A DNA stretch of 64,000 nucleotides from Promethearchaeota archaeon (GCA_019058295.1 JAHPZI010000030.1:62001-126000), one strand, 5' to 3'. Shown: positions 1 to 9,218, counted from the first letter of the stretch. The notes: generated from the sequence alone by a model not told the origin. Numbers and translations are program-made.

Positions 1-1049
1 CCAAAAAATTTGAAAAGGCTCGTTTTGCGTTTAAAATTATTGCAAACGAAAAATTTAAAGAATCTTTTAATATTGAAAATGTATCTTTATTGCTTGAGAA
101 TTTAAATAGACGTGAAATATATGAAATAGAATTAAAAAGAGACTTTATATTTAAAAATAAAATTACTGACGAAATTATATTTGGCAAGTTAGAAGATGTT
201 CAATTTCTTGATGATATTTGCGATAGTGATCAATATATTATTACTGATTTAAAAACGTCCCAAAAATTACATCTAAATACCTCACTCTACACAAAAACGC
301 AAGTAAATTTGAACAGTATATATTTCTTCAAAAAGAACACACCAATGATTCTATCAGATATTGAATTAAATATAGAAAAAATAGGTGGAAATTATGTTTT
401 TTTAGATAAAGATGGTAATAAAATTCTTAAACCAATAACAAAAACAAAATTACCCCTTTCAGTTGATAATATTAAAAAGTTTAAAGATCATGAAATTTTT
501 TTAAAATTGAAAGGAGAATTAAAGATATATAGATGTATAAATGTAATTTCTAAAGAAATCTTTAATGATTATGAGTTAGAATTTAGTAATACTATTGAAA
601 ATCCTATTCAACGTCAAGAATCTCTTAATTTCAAACTTAGTGAATTAATTATTAGACCTAGAAATATTTATTTCTCAATTAGTCGAAATGTTTATTTTCG
701 AAAATATGAAATAGAATTATTCAATTGGTTGTTAAACAATCAGATTCGCGTTTTTATTTATCTTAAAAAACCCGTAAATAATTTAGAAATTGGAAAGATC
801 CTTAAATTAAATGTTAATTTTGAAGGCATTGAAAAAGATTTAAATAGTAATGATAAAAATAATAACGATTTTATAATCATAGAAAATATCTTTGGAAAGG
901 AAATAAATATTCCGTATAAACTCTTAGAATTGATAACATTTAAATGGGATACGGCAATGATACAAAAAAAATCCGAAACCAGCTTATTTAGCCGGATTGG
1001 ATATAAAATTATGAATAAATTTAAACCAGAAAAGGTTCTCTATCAATAA
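1..1049 (+). CDS. Hypothetical protein, 5' end outside window
   Basis: The reading frame is open from position 3 of the window through the stop at 1047-1049, so the start lies upstream and at least 348 residues are present. A TTG at position 90 could be a start, but coding continues before it with similar composition. The protein is rich in Lys, Asn and Ile and looks soluble, with alternating short beta-like and helical stretches. I see no membrane segment, metal-binding cluster or nucleotide motif, and I do not recognise the family. A UbiA-type prenyltransferase gene follows 35 bases downstream on the same strand, so the two may be co-transcribed. No function is assigned. Confidence 0.7.
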   Translation, partial: KKFEKARFAFKIIANEKFKESFNIENVSLLLENLNRREIYEIELKRDFIFKNKITDEIIFGKLEDVQFLDDICDSDQYIITDLKTSQKLHLNTSLYTKTQVNLNSIYFFKKNTPMILSDIELNIEKIGGNYVFLDKDGNKILKPITKTKLPLSVDNIKKFKDHEIFLKLKGELKIYRCINVISKEIFNDYELEFSNTIENPIQRQESLNFKLSELIIRPRNIYFSISRNVYFRKYEIELFNWLLNNQIRVFIYLKKPVNNLEIGKILKLNVNFEGIEKDLNSNDKNNNDFIIIENIFGKEINIPYKLLELITFKWDTAMIQKKSETSLFSRIGYKIMNKFKPEKVLYQ

Positions 1050-1084
1050 AGTTTATTTTAAATGCGTTTTTTAAAGAATTCATA

Positions 1085-2017
1085 ATGAGCAAAATTAAAA
1101 ACTTAATACATTTATTGCGTTGCCGGCAATATTACAAAAATGGTTTAATTTTTGTAGGGGCATTTTTTAGTGGAAATATACTTGATTTCTTTGTTATATC
1201 CTTACTCATTATTGGCTTCGTTATCCTATGTTGTGCCTCTTCAATCAATTACATTATAAATGATATAAGAGATATTGAAAAAGATAAAAAACATCCAGAA
1301 AAATTTGAAAAACGCCCTCTTGCATCTGGAGAATTATCTGTTTTTTTTGCTATTCTTTTATTGGCACTATTATTTGGAGCTATAGTTATCTTAACTTTCC
1401 TTTTCATCATTCCAAATTGGAATTTTATTATTATGATAATATTAATCTTAATAACAGGACAATTATACAATCTCCTTTTTAAAAACTATGCTTTTATAGA
1501 TATTTTATCTTTGTCATTAATCTATCTATGGAGGGCTTTAGCAGGATGCTTCTTAATTGAAGTTTTTATTTCACCTTGGTTATTCTTAGCTATTTTTGAA
1601 CTCGCATTATTTTTGGTAATTGCTAAGAGGAAGGGCGATTTAATACTCATTGGTGAAGAAAATGCCCTTGAGCATAAAAAAAGCTACGATCAGTATTCTC
1701 TTAAGTTATTAGATCAATTTCATGTGATTATAGCAGGATCTTTATTTATTACTTACTCCTTATACCTTATATTACATTTTAATCTCTTTTCAGCGGAAAG
1801 AGTTAATTTACACGAATATATAACGATTTTAACAATTCCATTGTCTCTTTTTATTATTATGCGATATATGTATTTAACTTCAGCTAAACCAAAGATTGCA
1901 CGTAATACTGAAAAGGCACTATTAGATCCTGGAATAGTCATTGCTGGTATATGTCTATTAGGAATATTAACGTATTCCTTTTATTTAAAACTATTTCTAA
2001 AGTTACTGAATCTCTGA
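1085..2017 (+). CDS. UbiA-family prenyltransferase, decaprenyl-phosphate phosphoribosyltransferase-like
   Basis: This is a polytopic membrane enzyme of the UbiA superfamily, about 310 residues with roughly eight or nine hydrophobic segments. The first aspartate motif is NDxxDxxxD at residues 59-67 (N59, D60, D63, D67), followed by a KRPLASG turn near residues 76-82. A second polar loop, AKRKGDL, lies near residue 180. This arrangement resembles the subfamily that transfers phosphoribose from PRPP to polyprenyl phosphate (Rv3806c/DPPR synthase type) more than heme or quinone prenyltransferases. Known members act in the membrane and feed cell-surface sugar synthesis. A PHP phosphoesterase gene follows after 19 bases. 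The subfamily assignment is inference; UbiA superfamily membership is firm. Confidence 0.75.
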   Translation: MSKIKNLIHLLRCRQYYKNGLIFVGAFFSGNILDFFVISLLIIGFVILCCASSINYIINDIRDIEKDKKHPEKFEKRPLASGELSVFFAILLLALLFGAIVILTFLFIIPNWNFIIMIILILITGQLYNLLFKNYAFIDILSLSLIYLWRALAGCFLIEVFISPWLFLAIFELALFLVIAKRKGDLILIGEENALEHKKSYDQYSLKLLDQFHVIIAGSLFITYSLYLILHFNLFSAERVNLHEYITILTIPLSLFIIMRYMYLTSAKPKIARNTEKALLDPGIVIAGICLLGILTYSFYLKLFLKLLNL

Positions 2018-2036
2018 ATTTTCAAGGTTTTAAAAG

Positions 2037-2720
2037 ATGAATTCTATTAAGCTAGATCTTCATGTACATACATGTTATTCGGGAGATTCTCTAATTAAAC
2101 CAAAAGACGTTGTTAACTATGTTAAATTAAAAGGCTTAGATGGCTTCGCAATAACGGATCATCAAACTTTAAGAGGTTATAAGTTTTCAAAAGAAATAGG
2201 TCGTAATAAAGATATCATTGTTATCCCAGGTATGGAAATTAATACCAATATTGGAGAAATTATAATTCTCTTTATTGAAGATGATATTAAATTTAATGAT
2301 AATAATTTTAATACTATTGTCGAGAAAGTAAAAGATAATAATGGCCTAATCGTAATCCCTCATCCCTTTGATTTTTTGAGAGATAATAGGCTAAAAATGA
2401 ATCTCTTAAATGATAATATTATCAATAAATTTATTGATGGTATAGAAATTATAAATTCACGAATTATCTTTAAAAAATGTATTACCAAAGCAAAAAATTT
2501 TAATAAAAAATATAATCTATTTGAAACTGGCGGTTCTGATGCTCATACTTTAAAGGAAATTGGAAATGGTTACACATTAATTCGAGATGCTGATAAATCC
2601 TTCGAAAGTATCAAAAACTGCCTATTAGAGAAAAAATCAAGGAGTATGGGAGTGCTTTCAAGTCCTCTTGTCCATGCTAAAACCGTGTTCAATAAACTAA
2701 AAAAAGGACTCTACTTTTAA
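2037..2720 (+). CDS. PHP-domain metal-dependent phosphoesterase
   Basis: A 227-residue PHP (polymerase and histidinol phosphatase) domain protein. Metal-binding motifs are visible: DLHVHT near residues 7-12, ITDHQT near 40, an HP pair near 110 and GGSDAH near 175. These positions match the multinuclear metal site of stand-alone PHP phosphoesterases, which hydrolyse phosphate esters or 3'-phosphonucleotides. The protein is soluble and no other domain is seen. It sits between the UbiA-like gene and a DUF362 gene with short spacers, so the three are probably one transcription unit. The substrate cannot be read from sequence. A role in recycling a phosphorylated intermediate of the UbiA-like enzyme would be inference only. 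Confidence 0.8.
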   Translation: MNSIKLDLHVHTCYSGDSLIKPKDVVNYVKLKGLDGFAITDHQTLRGYKFSKEIGRNKDIIVIPGMEINTNIGEIIILFIEDDIKFNDNNFNTIVEKVKDNNGLIVIPHPFDFLRDNRLKMNLLNDNIINKFIDGIEIINSRIIFKKCITKAKNFNKKYNLFETGGSDAHTLKEIGNGYTLIRDADKSFESIKNCLLEKKSRSMGVLSSPLVHAKTVFNKLKKGLYF

Positions 2721-2730
2721 TTATATAGTT

Positions 2731-3930
2731 ATGCCAGAAAAACCTCAAATATTTGTAATAAAAACCTCTCCAAAAACAGTTCTAGAGGACTATGCAAAAT
2801 TAATGCATATGGCTGAATATCAAAAACATTTTCCAAAAAATCTCCAGACGCTAATCAAACTCAACCTTAGTTGGTCTAAGTTCTTTCCGTCGTGTTCTAG
2901 CCCCCCATGGCAAGTAGAAGGTGTTCTAAAAGCTATGATAGAAGATGGTTATGACCCAAAAAAGCTTTTTACAGCAGAAAATCGCACCGTTGTAACTAAC
3001 ATCGCGAAAGGTCTAGAAGGTAATAAATGGAAACCAATTATCAAAAAATACGGTACTTGGTTTGTGCCTTTAACTAAAATCCCCTTCATACCTTATAATG
3101 ATCAGTTAAGGTCAAAATTTGAATCATTTAAAGATAAAGAATTACACGTGTTAGATTCAAAAATTTTTCCAAAAGGGTTCAGAATTCCGGAATTTTATTT
3201 AGGAAAACCAATTATTCACTTACCTACTATGAAGACTCATGGCCATACGGGAGCTATTGGTGGCTCTTTAAAAGATACAAGAGATGAGTTGAAAAATGGT
3301 GGAATTACATGTGCGATGAAAAATGCATTTGGTGGGCTTTTGACCAAAAGACGTCATTTTAGTCATCAATATATATCCGAAGTATTAGTCGATCTACTAA
3401 TTATTCAAAAACAGATACATCCTGAAATAATGGCAATTGTAGATGGAACTGTTTGCGGTGATGGTGCTGGTCCAAGAACAATGATTCCACGAATTAAGAA
3501 TTATTTACTTGCGGGATATGACCAGGTTGCTGTTGATGCAGTTGTTGCAAAAATGTTAGGATTTGATCCTCTTAAGTTACCCGCTATAAAAATTGCTCAT
3601 GATGAGGGTTTAGGCTGCGGAGATTTAAAACAAATTGAAATAATTGGGGAAGACTTATCTGAGGTTAATTGGAATTTTAAAGTAAAACGCAGTTTGGTAA
3701 TTTGGGGTGATCAGATGGTAAGAAAAGGAAAACTATCCTTTTTACATCCGATGATGCATAATAAGCTTTTTATGGCTTTACCTATTTTAGGCTCACTCGT
3801 TTATCATGATATGTTTTGGTACCCAACTATCGGTAAAAAAAGGATAAAAGAGTTTATGAAGACAAGTTGGGGAAAAATGTTTCAAAATTATCCTGCGAAA
3901 ACTCAAGGCGTAATTAACAAACAGAACTAA
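2731..3930 (+). CDS. DUF362-domain protein
   Basis: A 399-residue soluble protein of the DUF362 family. The conserved central region is clear: HLPTMKTHG near residue 170, a GG-rich stretch, CAMKNAFGGL near residue 195, and VDGTVCGDGAGP near residue 238. A D-Q-VAVDAV segment and the CGD before the C-terminal part are also typical. Many DUF362 proteins carry a ferredoxin domain; I see no CxxCxxC array here, so this is the version without its own clusters. The biochemical role of the family is poorly defined. The gene begins 10 bases after the PHP gene and converges on tlyA, whose stop abuts its own stop codon. Confidence 0.75.
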   Translation: MPEKPQIFVIKTSPKTVLEDYAKLMHMAEYQKHFPKNLQTLIKLNLSWSKFFPSCSSPPWQVEGVLKAMIEDGYDPKKLFTAENRTVVTNIAKGLEGNKWKPIIKKYGTWFVPLTKIPFIPYNDQLRSKFESFKDKELHVLDSKIFPKGFRIPEFYLGKPIIHLPTMKTHGHTGAIGGSLKDTRDELKNGGITCAMKNAFGGLLTKRRHFSHQYISEVLVDLLIIQKQIHPEIMAIVDGTVCGDGAGPRTMIPRIKNYLLAGYDQVAVDAVVAKMLGFDPLKLPAIKIAHDEGLGCGDLKQIEIIGEDLSEVNWNFKVKRSLVIWGDQMVRKGKLSFLHPMMHNKLFMALPILGSLVYHDMFWYPTIGKKRIKEFMKTSWGKMFQNYPAKTQGVINKQN

Positions 3931-4707
3931 TTAAATGATTTCTTTTAACCACTTAATTTTATCAAAATCTAATCTTTTATCAATTCTATAATGGATAAAA
4001 AATTCAATTGATCCTCCTTTTCCTAAAAGAGGAGATCTCATAATTCCATATGGAAATACATTGTTTTGGATACTCCACTCTATTATTTCTCCTAATATTT
4101 GTTTTAATTTTTCGAAATCTGTAATAATTTTAAATTTCTCTATCTCATGAAATTCAGTTTCAAAGAGAGGTTTGATTAAAACTATGATGTTTCCATCTTT
4201 TTTCAAGTAACATTTTACATTAGGAAGGATTGCTCTTATTGATGTGAATGTAACATCAATAGTACAAATATCAACTTTTTCAGCTAATTCTTTCAAATTA
4301 CGGGCGTCGATTCCTAGCATTGGAACAACTTTATTTTTCATCTTTTCACATCTTAAAGAGGGATGAAGAAGATCTTCGGCTGTATCAATTGCGTATACTT
4401 TTGAAGCACCATGCTTTAAAAGACAGTCAGTAAAACCCCCAACACTCGCTCCAACATCAGCACAAAATTTATTTTCAACTGATATTGAAAATTCTTTAAT
4501 CGCTGCTTCTAGTTTAAGCCCCCCTCGCCCAACATAAGGAAATTCTTTTTTTAGACGAATATCGCCCCTGTTATCTACTCTTTTTCCAGGTTTTTTTATT
4601 TCTAAACCATTCACAAGAACATATCCATTTCTAATTAACCAATGCGCTTTTGTACGACTTTCTGTAAGACGCCTTTCTACGAGTAAAATATCCAAACGTT
4701 CTTTCAT
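3931..4707 (-). CDS. tlyA: TlyA-family rRNA 2'-O-methyltransferase (S4 + FtsJ domains)
   Basis: A 258-residue protein with an N-terminal S4 RNA-binding domain (about residues 1-60, beginning RLDILLVERRL) and a C-terminal Rossmann-fold FtsJ-type methyltransferase. The SAM-binding motif DVGASVGGFTDCLL lies near residue 84, followed by VYAID and a DVTFTS stretch. TlyA proteins methylate ribose 2'-OH groups in rRNA; the name haemolysin is historical. Length and domain order match the family. The gene is convergent with the DUF362 gene and divergent from the next plus-strand gene at 4794. The exact rRNA nucleotide modified cannot be inferred. Confidence 0.85.
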   Translation of the reverse strand: MKERLDILLVERRLTESRTKAHWLIRNGYVLVNGLEIKKPGKRVDNRGDIRLKKEFPYVGRGGLKLEAAIKEFSISVENKFCADVGASVGGFTDCLLKHGASKVYAIDTAEDLLHPSLRCEKMKNKVVPMLGIDARNLKELAEKVDICTIDVTFTSIRAILPNVKCYLKKDGNIIVLIKPLFETEFHEIEKFKIITDFEKLKQILGEIIEWSIQNNVFPYGIMRSPLLGKGGSIEFFIHYRIDKRLDFDKIKWLKEII

Positions 4708-4793
4708 TCTATAATTAAATTTTTTTTAAAAATATGTCAATATTTAAATAAAGTGTTAGGAGTTTAAATCTATTATATGAAATTTACCTATAT

Positions 4794-5300
4794 ATGGATA
4801 GTCTACTAGAAGAGAGATCTTTTTTAACTCAGAAAGTGAAAATTAAAAAAAAATACTCAAATAAAGAAATTCAATTTCATCACTTTTTTCATCAAAATAC
4901 TAAAATTTTTCCTGAAAACGTCATAATTCATAATCAATTTATTTTCTTTTTTGTAAAAAGCGAAGATTATTTTAAAGCAAAACGAGTATTGAAAACATTA
5001 AGAACACAATTAATTGATAAAAAAATTTTAATTATTCGATCTGAGACAACATTAATAAAATTACTGTTTAGCTTTTTTCCCGACACTTATATTCACGACA
5101 TTACTTTAAACGTCGTGGAAAATACTGGAAAGAGGTTGGTTAAAATAATTTTTTTATTTTATGAAGATAGAGGTATAGCAATCGGTCGTAGTGGAGATTA
5201 TATTAATGTTATTAATTATCTCTTTAAAAAGTATATTATTTTAGAAAAATTTAATACTTCAATAGAAATAAAATGTGAAATTATCGATTTAGAATATTAA
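4794..5300 (+). CDS. NusA-like protein with KH domains (tentative)
   Basis: A 168-residue basic protein, similar in length to archaeal NusA. The C-terminal half contains DRGIAIGRSGDYI, which matches the GxxG loop context of the second KH domain of archaeal NusA (typically DRGLAIGxxG). The N-terminal half has a beta-strand pattern compatible with a first KH domain, but its GxxG loop is replaced by a KSEDYF stretch, so RNA binding there is probably lost. Archaeal NusA is thought to bind RNA during transcription, and it usually sits near RNA polymerase or S12/S7 genes; here it is isolated between tlyA and two membrane acyltransferase genes. KH assignment of the second half is fairly likely; the NusA name is tentative. 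Confidence 0.5.
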   Translation: MDSLLEERSFLTQKVKIKKKYSNKEIQFHHFFHQNTKIFPENVIIHNQFIFFFVKSEDYFKAKRVLKTLRTQLIDKKILIIRSETTLIKLLFSFFPDTYIHDITLNVVENTGKRLVKIIFLFYEDRGIAIGRSGDYINVINYLFKKYIILEKFNTSIEIKCEIIDLEY

Positions 5301-5310
5301 ATATACTAAC

Positions 5311-6435
5311 CTACTCCTTACTACTTTGTAACTCTTTCTTTAATGCTACCACATCAATATGTTCAAGTTGGCATGCTAAAAATATTGCCACTTTACCCAT
5401 TTGTACTTTTATAGAGAATTTTGATCTCCATCGTCTATAAATCACCCTCAAAGCTAATCCCATTAAAACCACTGTGGTGGTATAAGCTATAAAAAAATAG
5501 AATATATTTAGCTGACGAAAAAATAGGAAAAATAATATATTATGTCCTAAATAAACTGTAAGAGAATAGTATGAGAAGTAATATGAGAACTTATAACTTT
5601 TCTTTGTATCAAAATAACCATATACTTCAAAGATTAAGAAAATTAACATAACAAATACAATAAGAGATATCGAAAAAGGTACCCAAGCAAATGGATAATC
5701 TATCCAAAAAAATTCACCTATAAATATTGCGCCTAGAGTAAATAAAACTGGACAAATTATACATGAAGGAATTAAAAACTTATTTCTTAAAGCTAATCTT
5801 CTTTTAGCAATATCTTCTATTTGAAATAATTCAAAGAGTAGATCTCCGAAAACAGTACCTAATAAATAAAATGCATAAGAGATTAAAATTGGATATAAAA
5901 ATAATGGGTGATAAAAAATATGAAATAATACTCCATAGATGTTTAATTGCCCTTTATATGGCCATAAAATAGTGACCATAATTTGATTAATAATTATAAT
6001 AACAAATACATAAATTAATCTAAAGAGTTTTGAAGTTCTAAAGAATGGATACGACAATAACATTGAAAAAGCAAGAGAAAATAAAATAAACCATGCCCAT
6101 ATCCATGTAAAATCGTAGACTCCAATTGCAACAAAAAGGTTATAAATAACAGCAATAACCAATAATATTAAGGCCCGAAAATGATACTCTTTTTTCATTA
6201 TACGAGCATTATAATTCTCTAATTCTTTAGCGTTGATTGAAGCATTCCGATACCATATCATTATACTTATACCAGAGATCCATATAAAAGCTGGCCCAAA
6301 AATTCGATCAATTAGAAGTCTAGAAATGGCAATAAACCATGCATCTTCCGTTCTAAGCCACCATGTACGTAAATGAACCCATACCATACCGAGCATAATC
6401 AAGCCACGATAAATGTCTAGACTCTTTATTCTCAT
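5311..6435 (-). CDS. HGSNAT-like (DUF1624) membrane acyltransferase, copy 1
   Basis: A 374-residue integral membrane protein with about ten hydrophobic segments. It opens with the SLDIYRGLIMLGMVWVHL signature typical of DUF1624/heparan-alpha-glucosaminide N-acetyltransferase-like and acyltransferase-3 proteins, in which Asp-x-x-Arg-Gly and a His at the end of the first helix are conserved. Family members move acyl groups across the membrane to surface sugars. A short hydrophilic C-terminal tail follows the last helix. It lies 52 bases downstream of a second gene with the same layout (6488-7606), so the pair arose by tandem duplication. The substrate is unknown. Confidence 0.65.
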   Translation of the reverse strand: MRIKSLDIYRGLIMLGMVWVHLRTWWLRTEDAWFIAISRLLIDRIFGPAFIWISGISIMIWYRNASINAKELENYNARIMKKEYHFRALILLVIAVIYNLFVAIGVYDFTWIWAWFILFSLAFSMLLSYPFFRTSKLFRLIYVFVIIIINQIMVTILWPYKGQLNIYGVLFHIFYHPLFLYPILISYAFYLLGTVFGDLLFELFQIEDIAKRRLALRNKFLIPSCIICPVLFTLGAIFIGEFFWIDYPFAWVPFSISLIVFVMLIFLIFEVYGYFDTKKSYKFSYYFSYYSLTVYLGHNILFFLFFRQLNIFYFFIAYTTTVVLMGLALRVIYRRWRSKFSIKVQMGKVAIFLACQLEHIDVVALKKELQSSKE

Positions 6436-6487
6436 TACTTAAAATCTACTTCTTTAATTTAAGTTGTTTATAAAAAAATAATCTACT

Positions 6488-7606
6488 TTAGCTTTTATAA
6501 TACTTACTAAAATGTTTTTTTTTTACCTTTTTTTCTTCAATTTTTATCGCTAGCCCACTTGCTAATTTTCCTAGTTGAGCTTTTAAAGAAGCCTTATAAC
6601 CCCATTTTTTGTATATAAAACTGAAAATTAAACCAATGATAATAAATGTCACCGATATATAAATCCAAATTTCAAATTTATTTAATTGACGGTAAAATAA
6701 GAAGTATAGTACGTTATGGGCTAAATAAATAATCAGAGAATAATAAGAATAGTAGAATAGAAATTTATAGCTTTTTTCGGTTTTGTAAAATAAAAATTCC
6801 TCAAAAAACAATAAAACTGATAATAGAGTTAATTGTATTCCTAAAGCATATATTAACCAAATATAACTCCGATTTTTTGGAGGAAATTTAAAAGAAATAC
6901 TATATATTATGAGAATTGGTCCTATTATCATTAAAGGAAGTAAAACTTTTTTCATTAAAGCTGATTTCCTCTCTTTTTGATTTTCTATATTATATAAATC
7001 GAATAATAATTCTCCCAAAACCGTTCCAAATAAGAAAAAGGGAAACATAGGTAATATTGGATCAAGACTCCAATTATTATATAAAATATGGTATAGTACT
7101 CCAAAGTAATTAGAATCATTTCGAAATGGGTATAATGTTTCAAATACGACTATATGTACAATCCAAAAGAGTATTCCAAGAAAGATCCTGAATAATTTGG
7201 GAGTTTTCAACAACGGCCACCCAATAAATAATGAAATAGCAACCGTCAATAAAATAAACCATGTCCAGATCATATACACATCACTGGTTCCTATAGCTAC
7301 AAATACATTATACATCAAAGCGACGATTAAAATGAAAAAGGCTCTTAAAAAATATTCATTTCTCATGCGATTTTTTGTATATCCATCCGATATTTCAATT
7401 TTGGCAATTCTATTATTATATGAAATTGCTGTGCTAATTCCTGAAACAAATAGGAATGCGGCAGCTCCTATAGGATCTAAAATATCAAATATTAGAAGAT
7501 AAAACCATCTATCCTTGTCTCTTATCCACCAAGCGAGCAGATGGCCGATCATCATCCATGTCATTGACAGCCCTCTTAAAATATCGATACTCTTGATACG
7601 TTTCAT
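6488..7606 (-). CDS. HGSNAT-like (DUF1624) membrane acyltransferase, copy 2
   Basis: A 372-residue paralogue of the adjacent gene, with the same N-terminal signature (SIDILRGLSMTWMMIGHL), similar spacing of membrane helices, shared motifs such as YYSYYSL near residue 290, and the same polar C-terminal tail. It is the first gene of the pair, directly downstream of the RuvC-like gene on the minus strand (12-base spacer between 7606 and 7618). Known relatives acetylate or acylate glycans using acyl-CoA on the cytosolic face. Divergence between the two copies across the loops suggests different acceptors or a heteromeric pair, but this is inference. Confidence 0.65.
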   Translation of the reverse strand: MKRIKSIDILRGLSMTWMMIGHLLAWWIRDKDRWFYLLIFDILDPIGAAAFLFVSGISTAISYNNRIAKIEISDGYTKNRMRNEYFLRAFFILIVALMYNVFVAIGTSDVYMIWTWFILLTVAISLFIGWPLLKTPKLFRIFLGILFWIVHIVVFETLYPFRNDSNYFGVLYHILYNNWSLDPILPMFPFFLFGTVLGELLFDLYNIENQKERKSALMKKVLLPLMIIGPILIIYSISFKFPPKNRSYIWLIYALGIQLTLLSVLLFFEEFLFYKTEKSYKFLFYYSYYSLIIYLAHNVLYFLFYRQLNKFEIWIYISVTFIIIGLIFSFIYKKWGYKASLKAQLGKLASGLAIKIEEKKVKKKHFSKYYKS

Positions 7607-7617
7607 AATTTTAACTC

Positions 7618-8457
7618 CTAATATTTAAGGTTTTTTAATATATCTGTTGATTCACTAAGAGAGAGTTCTCCATTTAATACTTTTTCTGCTATTTCACTAA
7701 ACGTTAATATATTGTTTGAATTTTCACTATTCTCTGCTAACAAATTCTGCTTATTTAGTTTCTTTGAATTGATGTATTTAATATCATTTTGAAAGCTTAG
7801 TATATTTACTTCAACTCCATCTCTAAAAGATAATACTAATGCTGAAGCCTCATGCTTAGGAATCTTTCTCTTCTTTTTATAAATTTTTATTTTTGACGAT
7901 TTTGATTCATCAATTAAATAGAATTTCATATTAGCTCGATTTTTAAAAAGACTATAAATGCTATTAATTAAATTTCTAGTCATTGGAAGAATCCCTTTAC
8001 CAAATTTAAACTTCAAACTTATTAAATCATCTGTTTTCTGGAGACCTTGCACATAATCTTTGATTTTTATTATTAAATCTTCTTTATTATAAATTGTATG
8101 AGAATTTAGATAATAATCATCTAGATAAATTAGTAATCCAATGTGCTTAGTACCGGGATCAATAGAAAAAATTAAATTAGAATATTGTTCTTTATATCCG
8201 ATTCGATATGATGCAATTACTTTTAACATATATTGATTAAAATCATCATTTTCATCGTAGGATAGAATGACAACCTTTCTATTCGGACTTTTAATTCTTT
8301 CAAGTTCCTTAACAGTTGTAATAATAATACAAGGAATACTTGGAATTTTATCGCCAAAATTTAAAATTTTAAATTTGATCTTAAGCTTATTTAATTCCCT
8401 ATTTACTAAATAAAAGAAATTTAAATTCTCGGAATATATAAAAATGTTATTTCTCAA
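7618..8457 (-). CDS. RuvC-like RNase H-fold protein
   Basis: A 279-residue protein with a RuvC/RNase H-fold core at about residues 95-220. The first catalytic strand is IFSIDPGTKHIG (D100), the second acidic residue sits at the end of strand four in YLIDESKSS (E184), and the last helix has KHEASALVLS (H202, E203), resembling the HxxDA helix of RuvC. The N-terminal 90 residues are a separate domain I cannot name, and the C-terminal 60 residues are polar. RuvC-like enzymes cut branched DNA. The gene is divergent from a RadB-like recombinase gene at 8499, with only 41 bases between the starts, which fits a recombination role. Activity is inferred; the Asp of the last helix is replaced by Glu/Ser. 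Confidence 0.55.
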   Translation of the reverse strand: MRNNIFIYSENLNFFYLVNRELNKLKIKFKILNFGDKIPSIPCIIITTVKELERIKSPNRKVVILSYDENDDFNQYMLKVIASYRIGYKEQYSNLIFSIDPGTKHIGLLIYLDDYYLNSHTIYNKEDLIIKIKDYVQGLQKTDDLISLKFKFGKGILPMTRNLINSIYSLFKNRANMKFYLIDESKSSKIKIYKKKRKIPKHEASALVLSFRDGVEVNILSFQNDIKYINSKKLNKQNLLAENSENSNNILTFSEIAEKVLNGELSLSESTDILKNLKY

Positions 8458-8498
8458 TGTTATTTATAAATATTAAATAAAATTAAAATATTTTAATA

Positions 8499-9179
8499 AT
8501 GAACATTTTCCCAAGATTAAGTGAGATTATTGAATCGCCTGAGGGAATTATTTCTGTTTGGGGTGATTTTGGAGTTGGTAAAACTACATTCGCGCTTCAA
8601 ACAGCTATAAATATGTCAATTCAAGGAAATAAAGTTATTTACATATATAGTAAACCAAGTTTTCCCTCTGTAAGGATAGGAAATATTCTCAAGGATAATC
8701 AAAAAAAAGTACTTGATAATATTGTATTTATAAGAACTACAGATTTCACAGACTTATATAATATCATTTTTAATTTAGAGTTTTTAATTTTAGATAATTT
8801 AAAAGAGAAAGCCAATTCATTTGGCCTTATTATTATAGATTCTATAACTGATTTATATCGACTAGAATTAACTAGAGAGAAAAAAGAAAAGAATGTTAGT
8901 CTTAATTTTCAATTAAATCAGATTTTAGCGAATTTATCATACATATTTGAAACTTATGGCATCGAAGTTTTAGTTGTAAACGAATTAACTCGAAAAAGTC
9001 ACAACGACCAAACTGAAGAAGTTCAAAGCGGTGGGAATGTTATGGATTTCTGGGTCTCATATTCTATTAAAATCGAAAGAACAGAAAGATTAAATCTAAG
9101 AAACTTGACCGTAAGAAAACATCGAGAGAATAAAGAATTTGAATTATCATCCATTTTAACTAACAATGGATTTGAGTAA
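8499..9179 (+). CDS. RadB-like RecA-family ATPase
   Basis: A 226-residue RecA-fold ATPase without an N-terminal helix-hairpin-helix domain, which is the RadB pattern. The Walker A motif is WGDFGVGKTT (about residues 21-30) and Walker B is LIIIDSITDL (about residue 110). A VVNEL strand and GGNVMDFW segment follow, as in RadA/RadB cores. RadB is an archaeal RadA paralogue implicated in recombination and in regulating Holliday junction resolution. Its divergent neighbour encodes a RuvC-like nuclease, which strengthens that reading. The DNA-binding loop L2 is short. Function as an accessory recombinase is inference from family and context. Confidence 0.7.
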   Translation: MNIFPRLSEIIESPEGIISVWGDFGVGKTTFALQTAINMSIQGNKVIYIYSKPSFPSVRIGNILKDNQKKVLDNIVFIRTTDFTDLYNIIFNLEFLILDNLKEKANSFGLIIIDSITDLYRLELTREKKEKNVSLNFQLNQILANLSYIFETYGIEVLVVNELTRKSHNDQTEEVQSGGNVMDFWVSYSIKIERTERLNLRNLTVRKHRENKEFELSSILTNNGFE

Positions 9180-9218
9180 TGTTAAAGAAAATTATCAATC
9201 AATATTCTGTATTTGAAA

